Origin: Palsa-504 sp963847965 | Lineage (GTDB): Bacteria; Actinomycetota; Actinomycetes; Streptosporangiales; Streptosporangiaceae | Direction: 5' to 3' | Length of the DNA stretch: 64,000 nucleotides | Assembly (NCBI GenBank): GCA_963847965.1 | Contig: CAWKCG010000055.1 | Location: 1-64,000, forward strand | Shown: piece after piece, positions 34,933-42,174 of the stretch | How positions within the stretch are numbered: the first letter of the stretch is position 1 | How the letters are laid out: each line of letters starts with the position of its first letter | Made by a program: the position numbers and the translations under genes | The notes under the pieces: generated by a model | What the model was told of the DNA's origin: nothing | Seen by the model: only the letters and a program-made list of their open reading frames with translations | Database searches by the model: none

Positions 34933-36386
34933 GCGACCCCTTCGGCCGCGGTGTCCGTGGCCTGGGCCTCGCTGGGCACGGGCGCGCCGGCCCGGCTGAT
35001 CTCGCCCCGGGCCAGCAGGTAGTAGGCCAGGCCGCCGACGATCATGCCGGCCGGGATGCTCCAGTCCATCCCGCCGAGCGGACCGGTCGTCAGCGGGCTG
35101 GCGAACAGCGTCGCGTTGGTGAACAGCACCGCGGCTCCGGCGCCGAGGACGAGCGCGGCCAGGGCGGCCCAGTTGAAGCCGTCGCGGTACCAGTAGCTCC
35201 CGCCGCGGGAACGAAGCAGGTCCGCACTGGCGTACCGGAACCGGCGCAGGTACATGTCCACCAGGTAGATCGCGGTCCACGGCGCGATCCACCAGATCAT
35301 CAGGGCCAGGAAGTTCTCCAGGCTGGTCACGAAGTTGCTGATCCACAGGGCGTAGCAGACGAATCCGGCCGCGACGACCGCGTCGATCAAAACCGTCTTG
35401 TAGCGCGCGATCTTGACCCCTATCGCCTGCAGGTTCAGCCCAGAGCTGTAGGTATTGATGATGTTGGCCCAGATCATCGACACGATCGCGATGAGCAGGA
35501 ACAGGAAGTGGAACCAGTGCGGGACCACGGCCGCCAGCGAGCCCACCGGGTTGAAGGCGTTCAGCTTGGTGCCGATGATCGCCCCGGCCGCGTTCAGGAT
35601 CGTGGCCGGCACGAACGCGCCGATCGCCGTGTACACGGCGATCTTGGTCTTGCTCGCGTTCTGCGGCAGGTACCGGGAGTAATCGGCGGGCATGTTGGTG
35701 AACGCCAGGCCGTTCGCCGCCGCCACGATCATCACCGCGAGCACGAAGGTCGTCGCCTTGTTGCTCCCGGCCAGGTGCGTCCACCCGTAGTGCCAGTTGA
35801 CGTGCTGGAACCCGTAGACGAGCACGACGCACATGGCCACGCCGATCACGTAGGTCATGAGCCGGTTGATGGACGCGATCGTCGCGTGCCCGAAGATCGC
35901 CCACGCCACCATGAGCACGATGAAGATCACCAGCGAGAGCACCTTGTAGCCGTTGCCGTTCAGCCCGTACGTGGAGAAGATGCCGATCAGCGCGAGCGTG
36001 CCGACGACGGCGTTGACCCCCTCCCAGCACATGATGGTGAACCAGCTGAAGAACGTGGGCACCGCGTTGCCCCGGATCCCGAACGCCGAGCGGCTGATCA
36101 CGATCGTGGAGGTCCCCGCGGCCGGGCCGTTGGTGGCGACCAGGCCGACCAGGACGTAGGAAAGGTTCCCGATGATCACGGCGGCCACGGCCGCCCACAG
36201 GCTGAGCCCGAGGCTGATCACGACCGCGCCGATGACCAGGTCCACGATCCCCATCAGGGACGCGGCCCAGATCCAGAAGAGCTCAATCGGCTTCCCGTGC
36301 CGTTCGGACAGCGGGACGATGTCGATGCCTCGCTGCTCGACTTTGAATGGCTTGTCGCTGTCCGGCGACGTCGCGGTTTGGGTCAT
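34929..36386 (-). CDS. NCS1-family permease (nucleobase/allantoin/hydantoin type)
   Basis: 485 residues with about twelve membrane segments. Family signs: N-terminal RGIDIVPLSERHGKPIELFWIW, SLMGIVDLVIGAVVISLGLS, ISRSAFGIRGNAVPTFFSW, and NMPADYSRYLP in the middle. NCS1 carriers take up cytosine, uracil, allantoin, hydantoins, thiamine or pyridoxine with Na+ or H+. Transporter plus two deaminase-like amidohydrolases makes a nitrogen heterocycle the likely import. It lies 20 bp after the transketolase C-half and overlaps the next gene by 4 bp. Confidence 0.9.
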   Translation of the reverse strand: MTQTATSPDSDKPFKVEQRGIDIVPLSERHGKPIELFWIWAASLMGIVDLVIGAVVISLGLSLWAAVAAVIIGNLSYVLVGLVATNGPAAGTSTIVISRSAFGIRGNAVPTFFSWFTIMCWEGVNAVVGTLALIGIFSTYGLNGNGYKVLSLVIFIVLMVAWAIFGHATIASINRLMTYVIGVAMCVVLVYGFQHVNWHYGWTHLAGSNKATTFVLAVMIVAAANGLAFTNMPADYSRYLPQNASKTKIAVYTAIGAFVPATILNAAGAIIGTKLNAFNPVGSLAAVVPHWFHFLFLLIAIVSMIWANIINTYSSGLNLQAIGVKIARYKTVLIDAVVAAGFVCYALWISNFVTSLENFLALMIWWIAPWTAIYLVDMYLRRFRYASADLLRSRGGSYWYRDGFNWAALAALVLGAGAAVLFTNATLFASPLTTGPLGGMDWSIPAGMIVGGLAYYLLARGEISRAGAPVPSEAQATDTAAEGVA

Positions 36387-36406
36387 GGCACTACCATCCT
36401 TGTCCG

Positions 36407-37396
36407 TTATAAGGCCTGAGTGGAAGCCAACCGGCCGGCCTTGCCTGTGCGGGAGCGCCGGCTGAGCAGCGCCTCGACGTCTTCGGCGACCCGCGCGGCG
36501 GACAGCCGGTACTTGTCGAGCAGCGCGTCGTTCGGCCCGCTCTCGCCGTAGCAGTCGCGGATGCCGAGCCTGTCCACCGGCACCGGGTACTGCTCGCTCA
36601 GCACCTCGGCGACGGCGCCGCCCAAGCCGCCGATGATGCTCTGTTCTTCGATGGTGATGACGTAGCCGGACGCACGCGCCGCGGCGGTGATGGCCGCCTC
36701 GTCCAGCGGCTTGATGGTCGGCAGGTGCAGCACCCCGGCGGCGACGCCGCGGCGGGCCAGGATCTCCGCCGCTTCGGTGACCCGGGTGGTTTGCACTCCA
36801 GTGGAGATCAGCGTGACGTCCGCGCCCTGCTGGACGACGACCGCCTGGCCGAGCCGGAACCGGTAGTCCGGGCCGAACAGGACGGGGGAGGGCTCCCGGG
36901 TGATCTGCAGGTAGGCCGGGTCGGCCACCGCGGCGATGGCCCGGATCGCCTGCCTCGCCTCGGTCTGGTCCGCAGGAGCGAGGACCAGCATGTGCGGCAG
37001 CGTCCGCATGATGGCGATGTCGTCGAACATCTGATGCGTCTTGCCGGTCATGCCGGTCAGGAGCCCTGCGTAGCCGCCCACGATCTTGACATCGAGCCTG
37101 GGCTGAGAGATAAGCACCCGGATCGGATCAAGCGCCCGCGCCACCGCGAAGCAGGAGAACGTGCTGACCCAGGGCCGGTATCCCACGGCGGCCAGGCCGG
37201 CCGCCATCGCGAGCATGTTCTGCTCGCCGATGCCGGTCTGCAGGTAGCGGCCGGGATGAGCGGCCTCGAACAGGCCGGCGCCGGTCGAGCTGCCGACATC
37301 GCCGTCCAGCATCACGATGCGCGGGTCCTCGTCCGCCAGCCCGGCCACGGTCTCCCCGAATACCTGCCGCAGGGCAATCCAGGAGCCGGGCCCCAT
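36407..37396 (-). CDS. transketolase, C-terminal (pyrimidine-binding) subunit
   Basis: 329 residues from ATG 37396, preceded by GGGAGG; the upstream stop TGA lies one base before it. Seen: the Glu that activates TPP, in LQTGIGEQNMLAMAAGL; VSTFSCFAVARALDP; GKTHQMFDDIAIMRTLP; LITREPSP-like QITREPSPVLFG; and a C-domain with EEQSIIGGLGGAVAEVL. Split transketolases pair this half with the N-terminal half encoded just upstream. They transfer two-carbon units from ketose phosphates, or serve similar TPP chemistry, in dedicated catabolic pathways. Confidence 0.88.
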   Translation of the reverse strand: MGPGSWIALRQVFGETVAGLADEDPRIVMLDGDVGSSTGAGLFEAAHPGRYLQTGIGEQNMLAMAAGLAAVGYRPWVSTFSCFAVARALDPIRVLISQPRLDVKIVGGYAGLLTGMTGKTHQMFDDIAIMRTLPHMLVLAPADQTEARQAIRAIAAVADPAYLQITREPSPVLFGPDYRFRLGQAVVVQQGADVTLISTGVQTTRVTEAAEILARRGVAAGVLHLPTIKPLDEAAITAAARASGYVITIEEQSIIGGLGGAVAEVLSEQYPVPVDRLGIRDCYGESGPNDALLDKYRLSAARVAEDVEALLSRRSRTGKAGRLASTQAL

Positions 37397-37397
37397 C

Positions 37398-38357
37398 TCA
37401 GCCGCCTCCCGCGGCATGAACGCCCACGTGCTGGTGCGCCACCTGCTGGCCCGCCACCTGCTGGTGCGCCACCTGCTGGCCCGCGACCTCCTGGCCGGCG
37501 GGATCGGCCGGGTCGGCCAGCTCGCTGAGCGCCTGCCGCAGTTCCTCATCGCTGGGCACCCGGCTATGCCAGCGGTAGTCGCCCTCCATGAAGGAGACGC
37601 CTTTCCCCTTCACCGTTTCGGCGAGCACCACGGCGGGCATCCCCAGCGGGCGCCTGGCCGCGCTCAGCACGTCGATCGCGGCCGCGAGGTCGTGGCCGTC
37701 CGCCTCAAGCACCCGCCAGCCGAAGGCGGACCAGCGATCTCGCAACTGGCCGGCGCGGTACGGCGGCCTGCGCCGGTCATCCGCCCCGTCCCGCCAGCCG
37801 AATTGCTGCAGCCGGTTGTGGTCCACGATCACGACCAGGTTGTCCAGGCCGTAGCGCTCGGCTACGTGGGCGGCCTCCCAGACCACGCCCTCGTTGCACT
37901 CGCCGTCGCCGACCATGACGAAGGTGGTGAACTCTTCCCCCGCCAGTTTGGCGCCGACGGCCATCCCCACTCCAGCCGAGAGCCCCAGCCCCAGCGATCC
38001 CGTAGACATGTCCAGGCCGGGCAGCACCGTCATGTCCGGGTGCCCCTGCAGGCGCGAGTCGATCGCGTCGAACGTGCCCAGCTCGTCAACTCCGAAGTAG
38101 CCGCGCAGCGCCAGCACCGCGTACAGGCCGATCGCGCTATGCCCCTTGGAGAGGATGAACCGGTCCCGGGCGGGCCAGTCCGGCTGGTCCGGGCGTATCC
38201 GCAGGACCCGGAAATAGAGCGCGGTCAGCACGTCCACCGCAGACAGCGGACCGCCGAGATGACCTCCGCCGGCCCGCGCGACCGCCTTTACGATCTCGCG
38301 CCGGGCGGCGCGCGTGATCGCCTGCAGCTCGGCCAGGTCAGGATCCGGGCTGGTCAC
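37398..38357 (-). CDS. transketolase, N-terminal (TPP pyrophosphate-binding) subunit
   Basis: 319 residues from GTG 38357. Seen: GGGHLGGPLSAVDVLTALYF, SKGHSAIGLYAVL, GSLGLGLSAGVGMA, and the TPP/Mg motif GDGECNEGVVWEAAH ending in N (VIVDHNRLQQFG). Partner of the downstream C-terminal subunit. Odd: the last ~45 residues (after EELRQALSELADPADPAG) are a repetitive Gln/Val/Ala/His tail, QVAGQQVAHQ repeated, coded by 15/30-bp repeats at 37426-37496, not known to me in this family. It overlaps the cupin gene by 20 bp. Confidence 0.88.
   Translation of the reverse strand: MTSPDPDLAELQAITRAARREIVKAVARAGGGHLGGPLSAVDVLTALYFRVLRIRPDQPDWPARDRFILSKGHSAIGLYAVLALRGYFGVDELGTFDAIDSRLQGHPDMTVLPGLDMSTGSLGLGLSAGVGMAVGAKLAGEEFTTFVMVGDGECNEGVVWEAAHVAERYGLDNLVVIVDHNRLQQFGWRDGADDRRRPPYRAGQLRDRWSAFGWRVLEADGHDLAAAIDVLSAARRPLGMPAVVLAETVKGKGVSFMEGDYRWHSRVPSDEELRQALSELADPADPAGQEVAGQQVAHQQVAGQQVAHQHVGVHAAGGG
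37426..37496 (-). repeat. tandem 15/30-bp repeat in the transketolase N-subunit tail
   Basis: Alternating 15-base units CACCTGCTGGTGCGC and CACCTGCTGGCCCGC on the top strand encode VAHQQ and VAGQQ. About two and a half 30-bp pairs are present with almost no silent change, so they arose recently by slippage. Confidence 0.75.
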
Positions 38358-38718
38358 CGCGCGCTGCCTCGTACGAGCCCGGGACCACCGGGGGAGAGAA
38401 GGCGCAGACCAGCTGGAGCGGGCCCGGCCCGCTGGACACCGTCGCGTGGTGCAGGCCCACTGGGATGTAGACGGTCGTCCCCGGCTCCAGCTCTACCGCT
38501 CCCTCCGGGGTGATGAGCCGCCCGCTTCCGGTGACCACGTGGATCACCTCCTCCTGGGCGTCATGAACATGGCCGGGCGGCGCCGACCCCTCGGGAAATT
38601 CCGCGACGCCCACGGTCAGGTTCCGCGCATCGGAGTTCTGCGGCCCGATACCTAGTAGCCAGTCGCGCCCGGGCAGCTCATAGACCACGGCTTCTTGCCG
38701 CCGGACACCCTTCAGCAT
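38338..38718 (-). CDS. cupin-domain protein, first gene of the catabolic operon
   Basis: 126 residues from ATG 38718 (GAGGGAGAGGCGG upstream). Small single-domain cupin: GHVHDAQEEVIHVVTGSGRL is cupin motif 1 with two His and a Glu as metal ligands, and VYIPVGLHHATVSSG is motif 2 with the last His. Such cupins isomerise sugars or sense metabolites, or are dioxygenases. Preceded by a 260-bp gap with a LacI-like operator, so it opens the leftward operon that runs to 26089. Confidence 0.82.
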   Translation of the reverse strand: MLKGVRRQEAVVYELPGRDWLLGIGPQNSDARNLTVGVAEFPEGSAPPGHVHDAQEEVIHVVTGSGRLITPEGAVELEPGTTVYIPVGLHHATVSSGPGPLQLVCAFSPPVVPGSYEAARGDQPGS

Positions 38719-38783
38719 CCGCCTCTCCCTCCGTCACGGCAGCCATCGCTTGGTCGCTTGCGGCAGCCGCTCGCATGCGGGAA

Positions 38784-38813
38784 GTAAACGTTTCCGGTAA
38801 CGGTACCAGTAAC
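38784..38813 (-). promoter_or_regulatory. candidate LacI operator upstream of the catabolic operon
   Basis: GTAAACGTTTCC at 38784-38795 holds the CG-centred palindrome AAACGTTT (38786-38793), the usual core of LacI-family sites. GGTAAC-GGTACC follows at 38796-38807 and GTAAC recurs at 38809-38813. The site is about 70 bp upstream of the cupin start, and the only LacI gene nearby is the last gene of this operon. The rest of 38719-38978 shows nothing else. Confidence 0.5.
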
Positions 38814-38978
38814 GCTATCGGCAGCGTAAACCCAGCTCAGCAGGCGGTCAAGGCCTGCGCAGGGTCGCCCCAGATCAAGCGCGTAAGGGCCAGCACCGGC
38901 CTGGTCTAGGCTCGCCAGCCGAGCGGGGCCGTAGGTAGTTCCGCCCTCTGCGTGAAGGGAAATCCACCGCGCCCGTAG

Positions 38979-39758
38979 TCAGAATTCGGCTCTGCGCATC
39001 TGCTGGGCTCGGACCTGCTCGACGGAGGGCCGGAACGGGTAGACCAGCAGCTTGTGGTATCCCCTCTGGTATACGCGCGCCAGGAAGAGGTTTAGTTCGT
39101 TCAGCGCCTCGGTCTGCAGGCGTAGGGCCAGCCGCGGCAGGTCGTTGTCGCTGTACTTGCGGGATTGCTGGGTCGAGAGGTGCATCTGAAGGGCGGCGCG
39201 TATCCGGGCTGGGTCGGCGTCCAGGTTGATCAGCCTGACCGCGCTGATCTTGTGGGTGATGGAATCCCGCCAGCGGTCCAGGTCGGTCTGCGCCCTGGCA
39301 TCCCTGAGTCGTCCTGCTACGACCTGGTTGTGGTAGTAGGTCACCGCGGCTGATATCCACTCAGGCTCGGCCGCCGCCGCCGCGAGCCTGATGTCGCACC
39401 AGTCCTGCATGTCGTCGCCCATCCGTGCGTACAGGCGGCTGAACGGGAGCGTCAGCAGGCCGGACGGCCCGCCGGGGAGCATGTCCCTGTCGTGCTGCGG
39501 AGGCAGTTTGCCGAGCCCCAGCCCGCCCGGCACGATGATCCCGGCCAACGCGGTGCCGGTGTCGTGGCTGGCGGCGATGATGAGCAGGCCCACGCCGGCC
39601 GATACCAGGGCCGTGGCCACCACGATGAACAAGGCCCAGTACCGGGCGTGCGGCCCGAACGGCGGTCCGATCCCTCGGCAGCGCACCCGCAGGAACACGC
39701 AGGCCACGACCAGCGACAGGGCGAAGGTCCCTACACCACCCGCCACCCAGTTAGGCAT
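38979..39758 (-). CDS. membrane-anchored protein of unknown function
   Basis: 259 residues from ATG 39758 (GAGGGGG upstream); ATG 39776 would add six residues. I do not recognise a named family. Two, possibly three, transmembrane helices lie at the N-terminus (GGVGTFALSLVVACVFL; YWALFIVVATALVSAGVGLLI; then GTALAGIIVPGGLG). The cytoplasmic remainder is helical and charged (WISAAVTYYHNQVVAGRLRD, QMHLSTQQSRKYSDNDLPRL) and ends with a basic tail. It stands alone between the catabolic operon and a long non-coding stretch. Confidence 0.65.
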   Translation of the reverse strand: MPNWVAGGVGTFALSLVVACVFLRVRCRGIGPPFGPHARYWALFIVVATALVSAGVGLLIIAASHDTGTALAGIIVPGGLGLGKLPPQHDRDMLPGGPSGLLTLPFSRLYARMGDDMQDWCDIRLAAAAAEPEWISAAVTYYHNQVVAGRLRDARAQTDLDRWRDSITHKISAVRLINLDADPARIRAALQMHLSTQQSRKYSDNDLPRLALRLQTEALNELNLFLARVYQRGYHKLLVYPFRPSVEQVRAQQMRRAEF

Positions 39759-40065
39759 GCCAAGCCCCCTCGCCATTCGCCTGTGCCCGTACAGGCGGCC
39801 GCCTTCCGAGGAATATGGTGCAGGCGAATAGTAACCTATCTAGGCTTTATTCTCTTCTGCGTCAATATGGGCCCCGTGCGCCGTTCCATGGCCAGTCGCA
39901 GCAGCCCCACCCTGCCCGTATGCCACTCGCCGTACGCCGGTGATACGGGCTACGGCGATCCGGTCCACCAGCCCGCCGACACTTTCACCCCGCTATCCCC
40001 AGCAGTCTCGCTATTCTCACGCGGCATCAGATATAGGCCAATTTCGCGGGAGGATTCGGGCTTGT

Positions 40066-40121
40066 GGGAGGATCCGGGGGACGATAGTGCACCAAATCCT
40101 CCCCGGAACCCGGATCCTCCC
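40066..40121. repeat. perfect 13-bp inverted repeat with 30-nt spacer
   Basis: Arms GGGAGGATCCGGG (40066-40078) and CCCGGATCCTCCC (40109-40121). A variant of the left arm, GGGAGGATTCGGG, precedes it as a direct copy (40048-40060), and AATCCTCCCCGG occurs inside the loop, so alternative pairings are possible. No T-run follows. It could fold as an RNA or be a remnant of a small repeat element. Confidence 0.65.
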
Positions 40122-40405
40122 GGATTCTTTGAACATCAGTTCATTCACTGTCCCACTCGTATCACCCTTCACCCCCGGCGCGGGACCGTAGTGGCTGACG
40201 CCCGCCACCCAGCTGAGTTCCTGGGCTGCCCTGCACCAAACCAAAGTGATCACGAGTCTTCGTGCCGTGCCCGGCTAAGGCGCGCATCAGGGCCCTGTCG
40301 ACGGGTATACCCACTGGTGAGCCGCGGTCCCTCCGGCCAGATCGGAGATAACATCTCCATAACGTTCGGCTCCCGCGGGTTGTCTGGACCCGCCTCATGG
40401 GAGAC

Positions 40406-40457
40406 TTTAGGTATACCTAAAACTTTAGGCAAACCTATACGTTTAGCTAAGCCTAAA
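40406..40457. promoter_or_regulatory. three phased 16-bp palindromic operator sites
   Basis: Sites start at 40406, 40424 and 40442, exactly 18 bp apart: TTTAGGTATACCTAAA (perfect palindrome), TTTAGGCAAACCTATA and TTTAGCTAAGCCTAAA. They end 65 bp before the XRE gene start. Autoregulating XRE proteins bind such arrays; the TTAGG/CCTAA half-sites also recall IdeR/DtxR iron boxes, though the length and spacing differ. Confidence 0.7.
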
Positions 40458-40521
40458 GTAAGCTGGAAGCCACCATCAACCGGGCGTAACAGGGTCTGGC
40501 CGTAACTACGTGGAGGCGCTC

Positions 40522-40908
40522 ATGGGCTTCGGACTAGGCGTTTCGCCAGACCAGCGGGCCGCTGAGACCCAGATCGACGAGGAGCTTGTCGCCCTCGTCA
40601 CGCAGCTGACCAACGAGATCAACTGGCACATGCGCGAGCGCGGCCTCACCCGCGCCGACCTCGCGGCCCGGATGGGCGTGTCTCCCGGCCGGGTCAGCCA
40701 GATCCTCGGCGGCGGGGAGAACCTCACGTTGCGGACGCTGGCCGCACTGTCGACGGCGCTGGATGCGCGCTTCGACATAGAGCTCAGCGCCCTCAAGGGC
40801 GAGGACACCTACACCCCGGGGTACGGGGATGCGCCTCCGGCCAGGAACCACCATCCGCTGTCACGGGCCAGGCACCGCGACAGCGGATCCCCGCCGCCCT
40901 CGAGCTGA
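40522..40908 (+). CDS. small XRE-family DNA-binding protein (antitoxin-like)
   Basis: 128 residues from ATG 40522, with GGAGG five bases upstream; GTG 40510 would overlap that site. HTH at about 40-90: MRERGLTRADLAARMGVSPGRVSQILGG, then NLTLRTLAALSTALDARFDIEL. The C-terminal ~40 residues are Pro/His/Arg-rich and look disordered. The shape is that of HigA-like antitoxins or small repressors, but no toxin-sized partner gene is adjacent (the next gene is a convergent beta-lactamase-fold hydrolase). Three phased palindromes upstream suggest it regulates itself. Confidence 0.8.
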   Translation: MGFGLGVSPDQRAAETQIDEELVALVTQLTNEINWHMRERGLTRADLAARMGVSPGRVSQILGGGENLTLRTLAALSTALDARFDIELSALKGEDTYTPGYGDAPPARNHHPLSRARHRDSGSPPPSS

Positions 40909-40913
40909 CCAGG

Positions 40914-42062
40914 TCAGGCGAGCTTGGCTACGGCGTCGTAGATCGCCTGCCCGTATTCGTTGCTCCGCTCGGAGCCGACGACGCCCGCGCCCATCTTGTT
41001 CATCATGTACGACAACGTCACGCGCTGGCCGACATCCATGACGATCATCGACCCACCCCAGCCGCCCCAGAAGCAGATCTTTTCGTCCGGTATCCAGGGA
41101 ACGGCGTCACGCAGCGGCAGCCCGTAGCCGATCCCGAAGCGCAGCGGGACGCCGAGCACTAGGTCGATGCCGTTCTGCTGTTCACGGAAAATCAGGTCGA
41201 TGGCGTCCTGGCCGAGGAGGCGGACCCCGTTGACCTCGCCGCCGCGGGCCACCGCTGACATGACGCGGGCCACCGACCGCGCGTTCCCGTGCCCGTTCAC
41301 CGCGCCGATGTCCGCGCCCCGCCAGCCGGGCGTGTTGGCCACCTCGGCCATGGGGGCTGGCCCGGTCATCGTCCTAACCGCCGGGCTGGCCGGGTCGAGG
41401 GCAGCCAAATCGAACGGCAGCGGCGGCGGCGGGACCACGTCCGCGATCCGGCCCCAGTCGCTTTCCGCGGCGCCGATCTGGAAGTCGGCGCCGAGCGGCC
41501 CGGCGATCTGCTCGGCCACGAACTGCTTGAGCGTCACGCCGCTGATCCGCCGCACCACCTCGCCGACGAGGTGCCCGTAGTTCAGCGCGTGGTAGCCCGA
41601 CGCGGTTCCCGGCTCCCACCACGGAGCCTGCGCCGCCATCCGGGAGGTGGACTCCTGCCAGTCGTAGAGATCCTCCACGACGGCGGGCTGGTCCAGCCCG
41701 GAAACTCCGGAGGCGTGCGACATGACGTGGCGGACCAGGACGTCCTGCTTGCCGTTCGCGGCGAACTCCGGCCAGTACCTCGCGACGGGAGCGTCGACGT
41801 CCAGTTCCCCCCGGTCGACCAGCATCAGCGCGGCCAGGCTGGTCACCGTCTTGGTCGTCGACCAGACGTTGGTGATGGTGTCCTCGGTCCACGGGACCGT
41901 CCGGTCCTGGTCGCGGAAGCCGCCCCACATGTCGATGACGATGTCCCCGTCGATGTCCAGGACGAGCGACGCTCCCAGTTCCTCGCCGGAGTCCAGGTTG
42001 CGCGCCAGCGCATCCCGCACCGACTCGAATCGCTCGTCACACGTGCCGTGGATCTCGGCCAT
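40914..42062 (-). CDS. serine hydrolase of the beta-lactamase/esterase (class C-like) family
   Basis: 382 residues from ATG 42062 with GAGGAGG upstream. Penicillin-binding-protein-like fold: S-x-x-K in NVWSTTKTVTSLAAL, the Tyr motif in YHALNYGHLVGEVVRRI, and a late GGWGGSMIVMD near the place of the third motif. No signal peptide is visible in this start, so it is probably a cytoplasmic esterase (EstB-like) rather than an antibiotic-resistance beta-lactamase. It converges on the XRE gene, 5 bp apart. Confidence 0.85.
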   Translation of the reverse strand: MAEIHGTCDERFESVRDALARNLDSGEELGASLVLDIDGDIVIDMWGGFRDQDRTVPWTEDTITNVWSTTKTVTSLAALMLVDRGELDVDAPVARYWPEFAANGKQDVLVRHVMSHASGVSGLDQPAVVEDLYDWQESTSRMAAQAPWWEPGTASGYHALNYGHLVGEVVRRISGVTLKQFVAEQIAGPLGADFQIGAAESDWGRIADVVPPPPLPFDLAALDPASPAVRTMTGPAPMAEVANTPGWRGADIGAVNGHGNARSVARVMSAVARGGEVNGVRLLGQDAIDLIFREQQNGIDLVLGVPLRFGIGYGLPLRDAVPWIPDEKICFWGGWGGSMIVMDVGQRVTLSYMMNKMGAGVVGSERSNEYGQAIYDAVAKLA

Positions 42063-42174
42063 CGCCGCTGTCCTCCTCGCTGTCGAAAGATCGGTGCCCT
42101 CCAGGTGCTGCGCGGACCGCCCAGGAGTCAGCATGACGCTAGCAGCCGCGGCGCCCAGCCCGATATGGCGTGCT

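Larger units (their letters stand above)
39759..40521. other. 763-bp non-coding stretch rich in inverted repeats
   Basis: No open frame here looks like protein. It holds a long 13-bp inverted repeat (40066-40121), a 6-3-6 palindrome GGAGAT-AAC-ATCTCC (40344-40358) and three phased 16-bp near-palindromes (40406-40457). The first 100 bases may include the promoter of the membrane-protein gene. An unannotated small RNA is possible. Confidence 0.6.

Noticed and set aside
40406..40457. IdeR/DtxR iron boxes
   Set aside because: Half-sites resemble TTAGG/CCTAA, but the sites are 16 bp at 18-bp spacing rather than 19-bp iron boxes, and no iron-uptake gene is adjacent. Left as unassigned operators.
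40914..42062. Beta-lactamase conferring antibiotic resistance
   Set aside because: S-x-x-K is present, but there is no signal peptide and the sequence looks like cytoplasmic EstB-type esterases.
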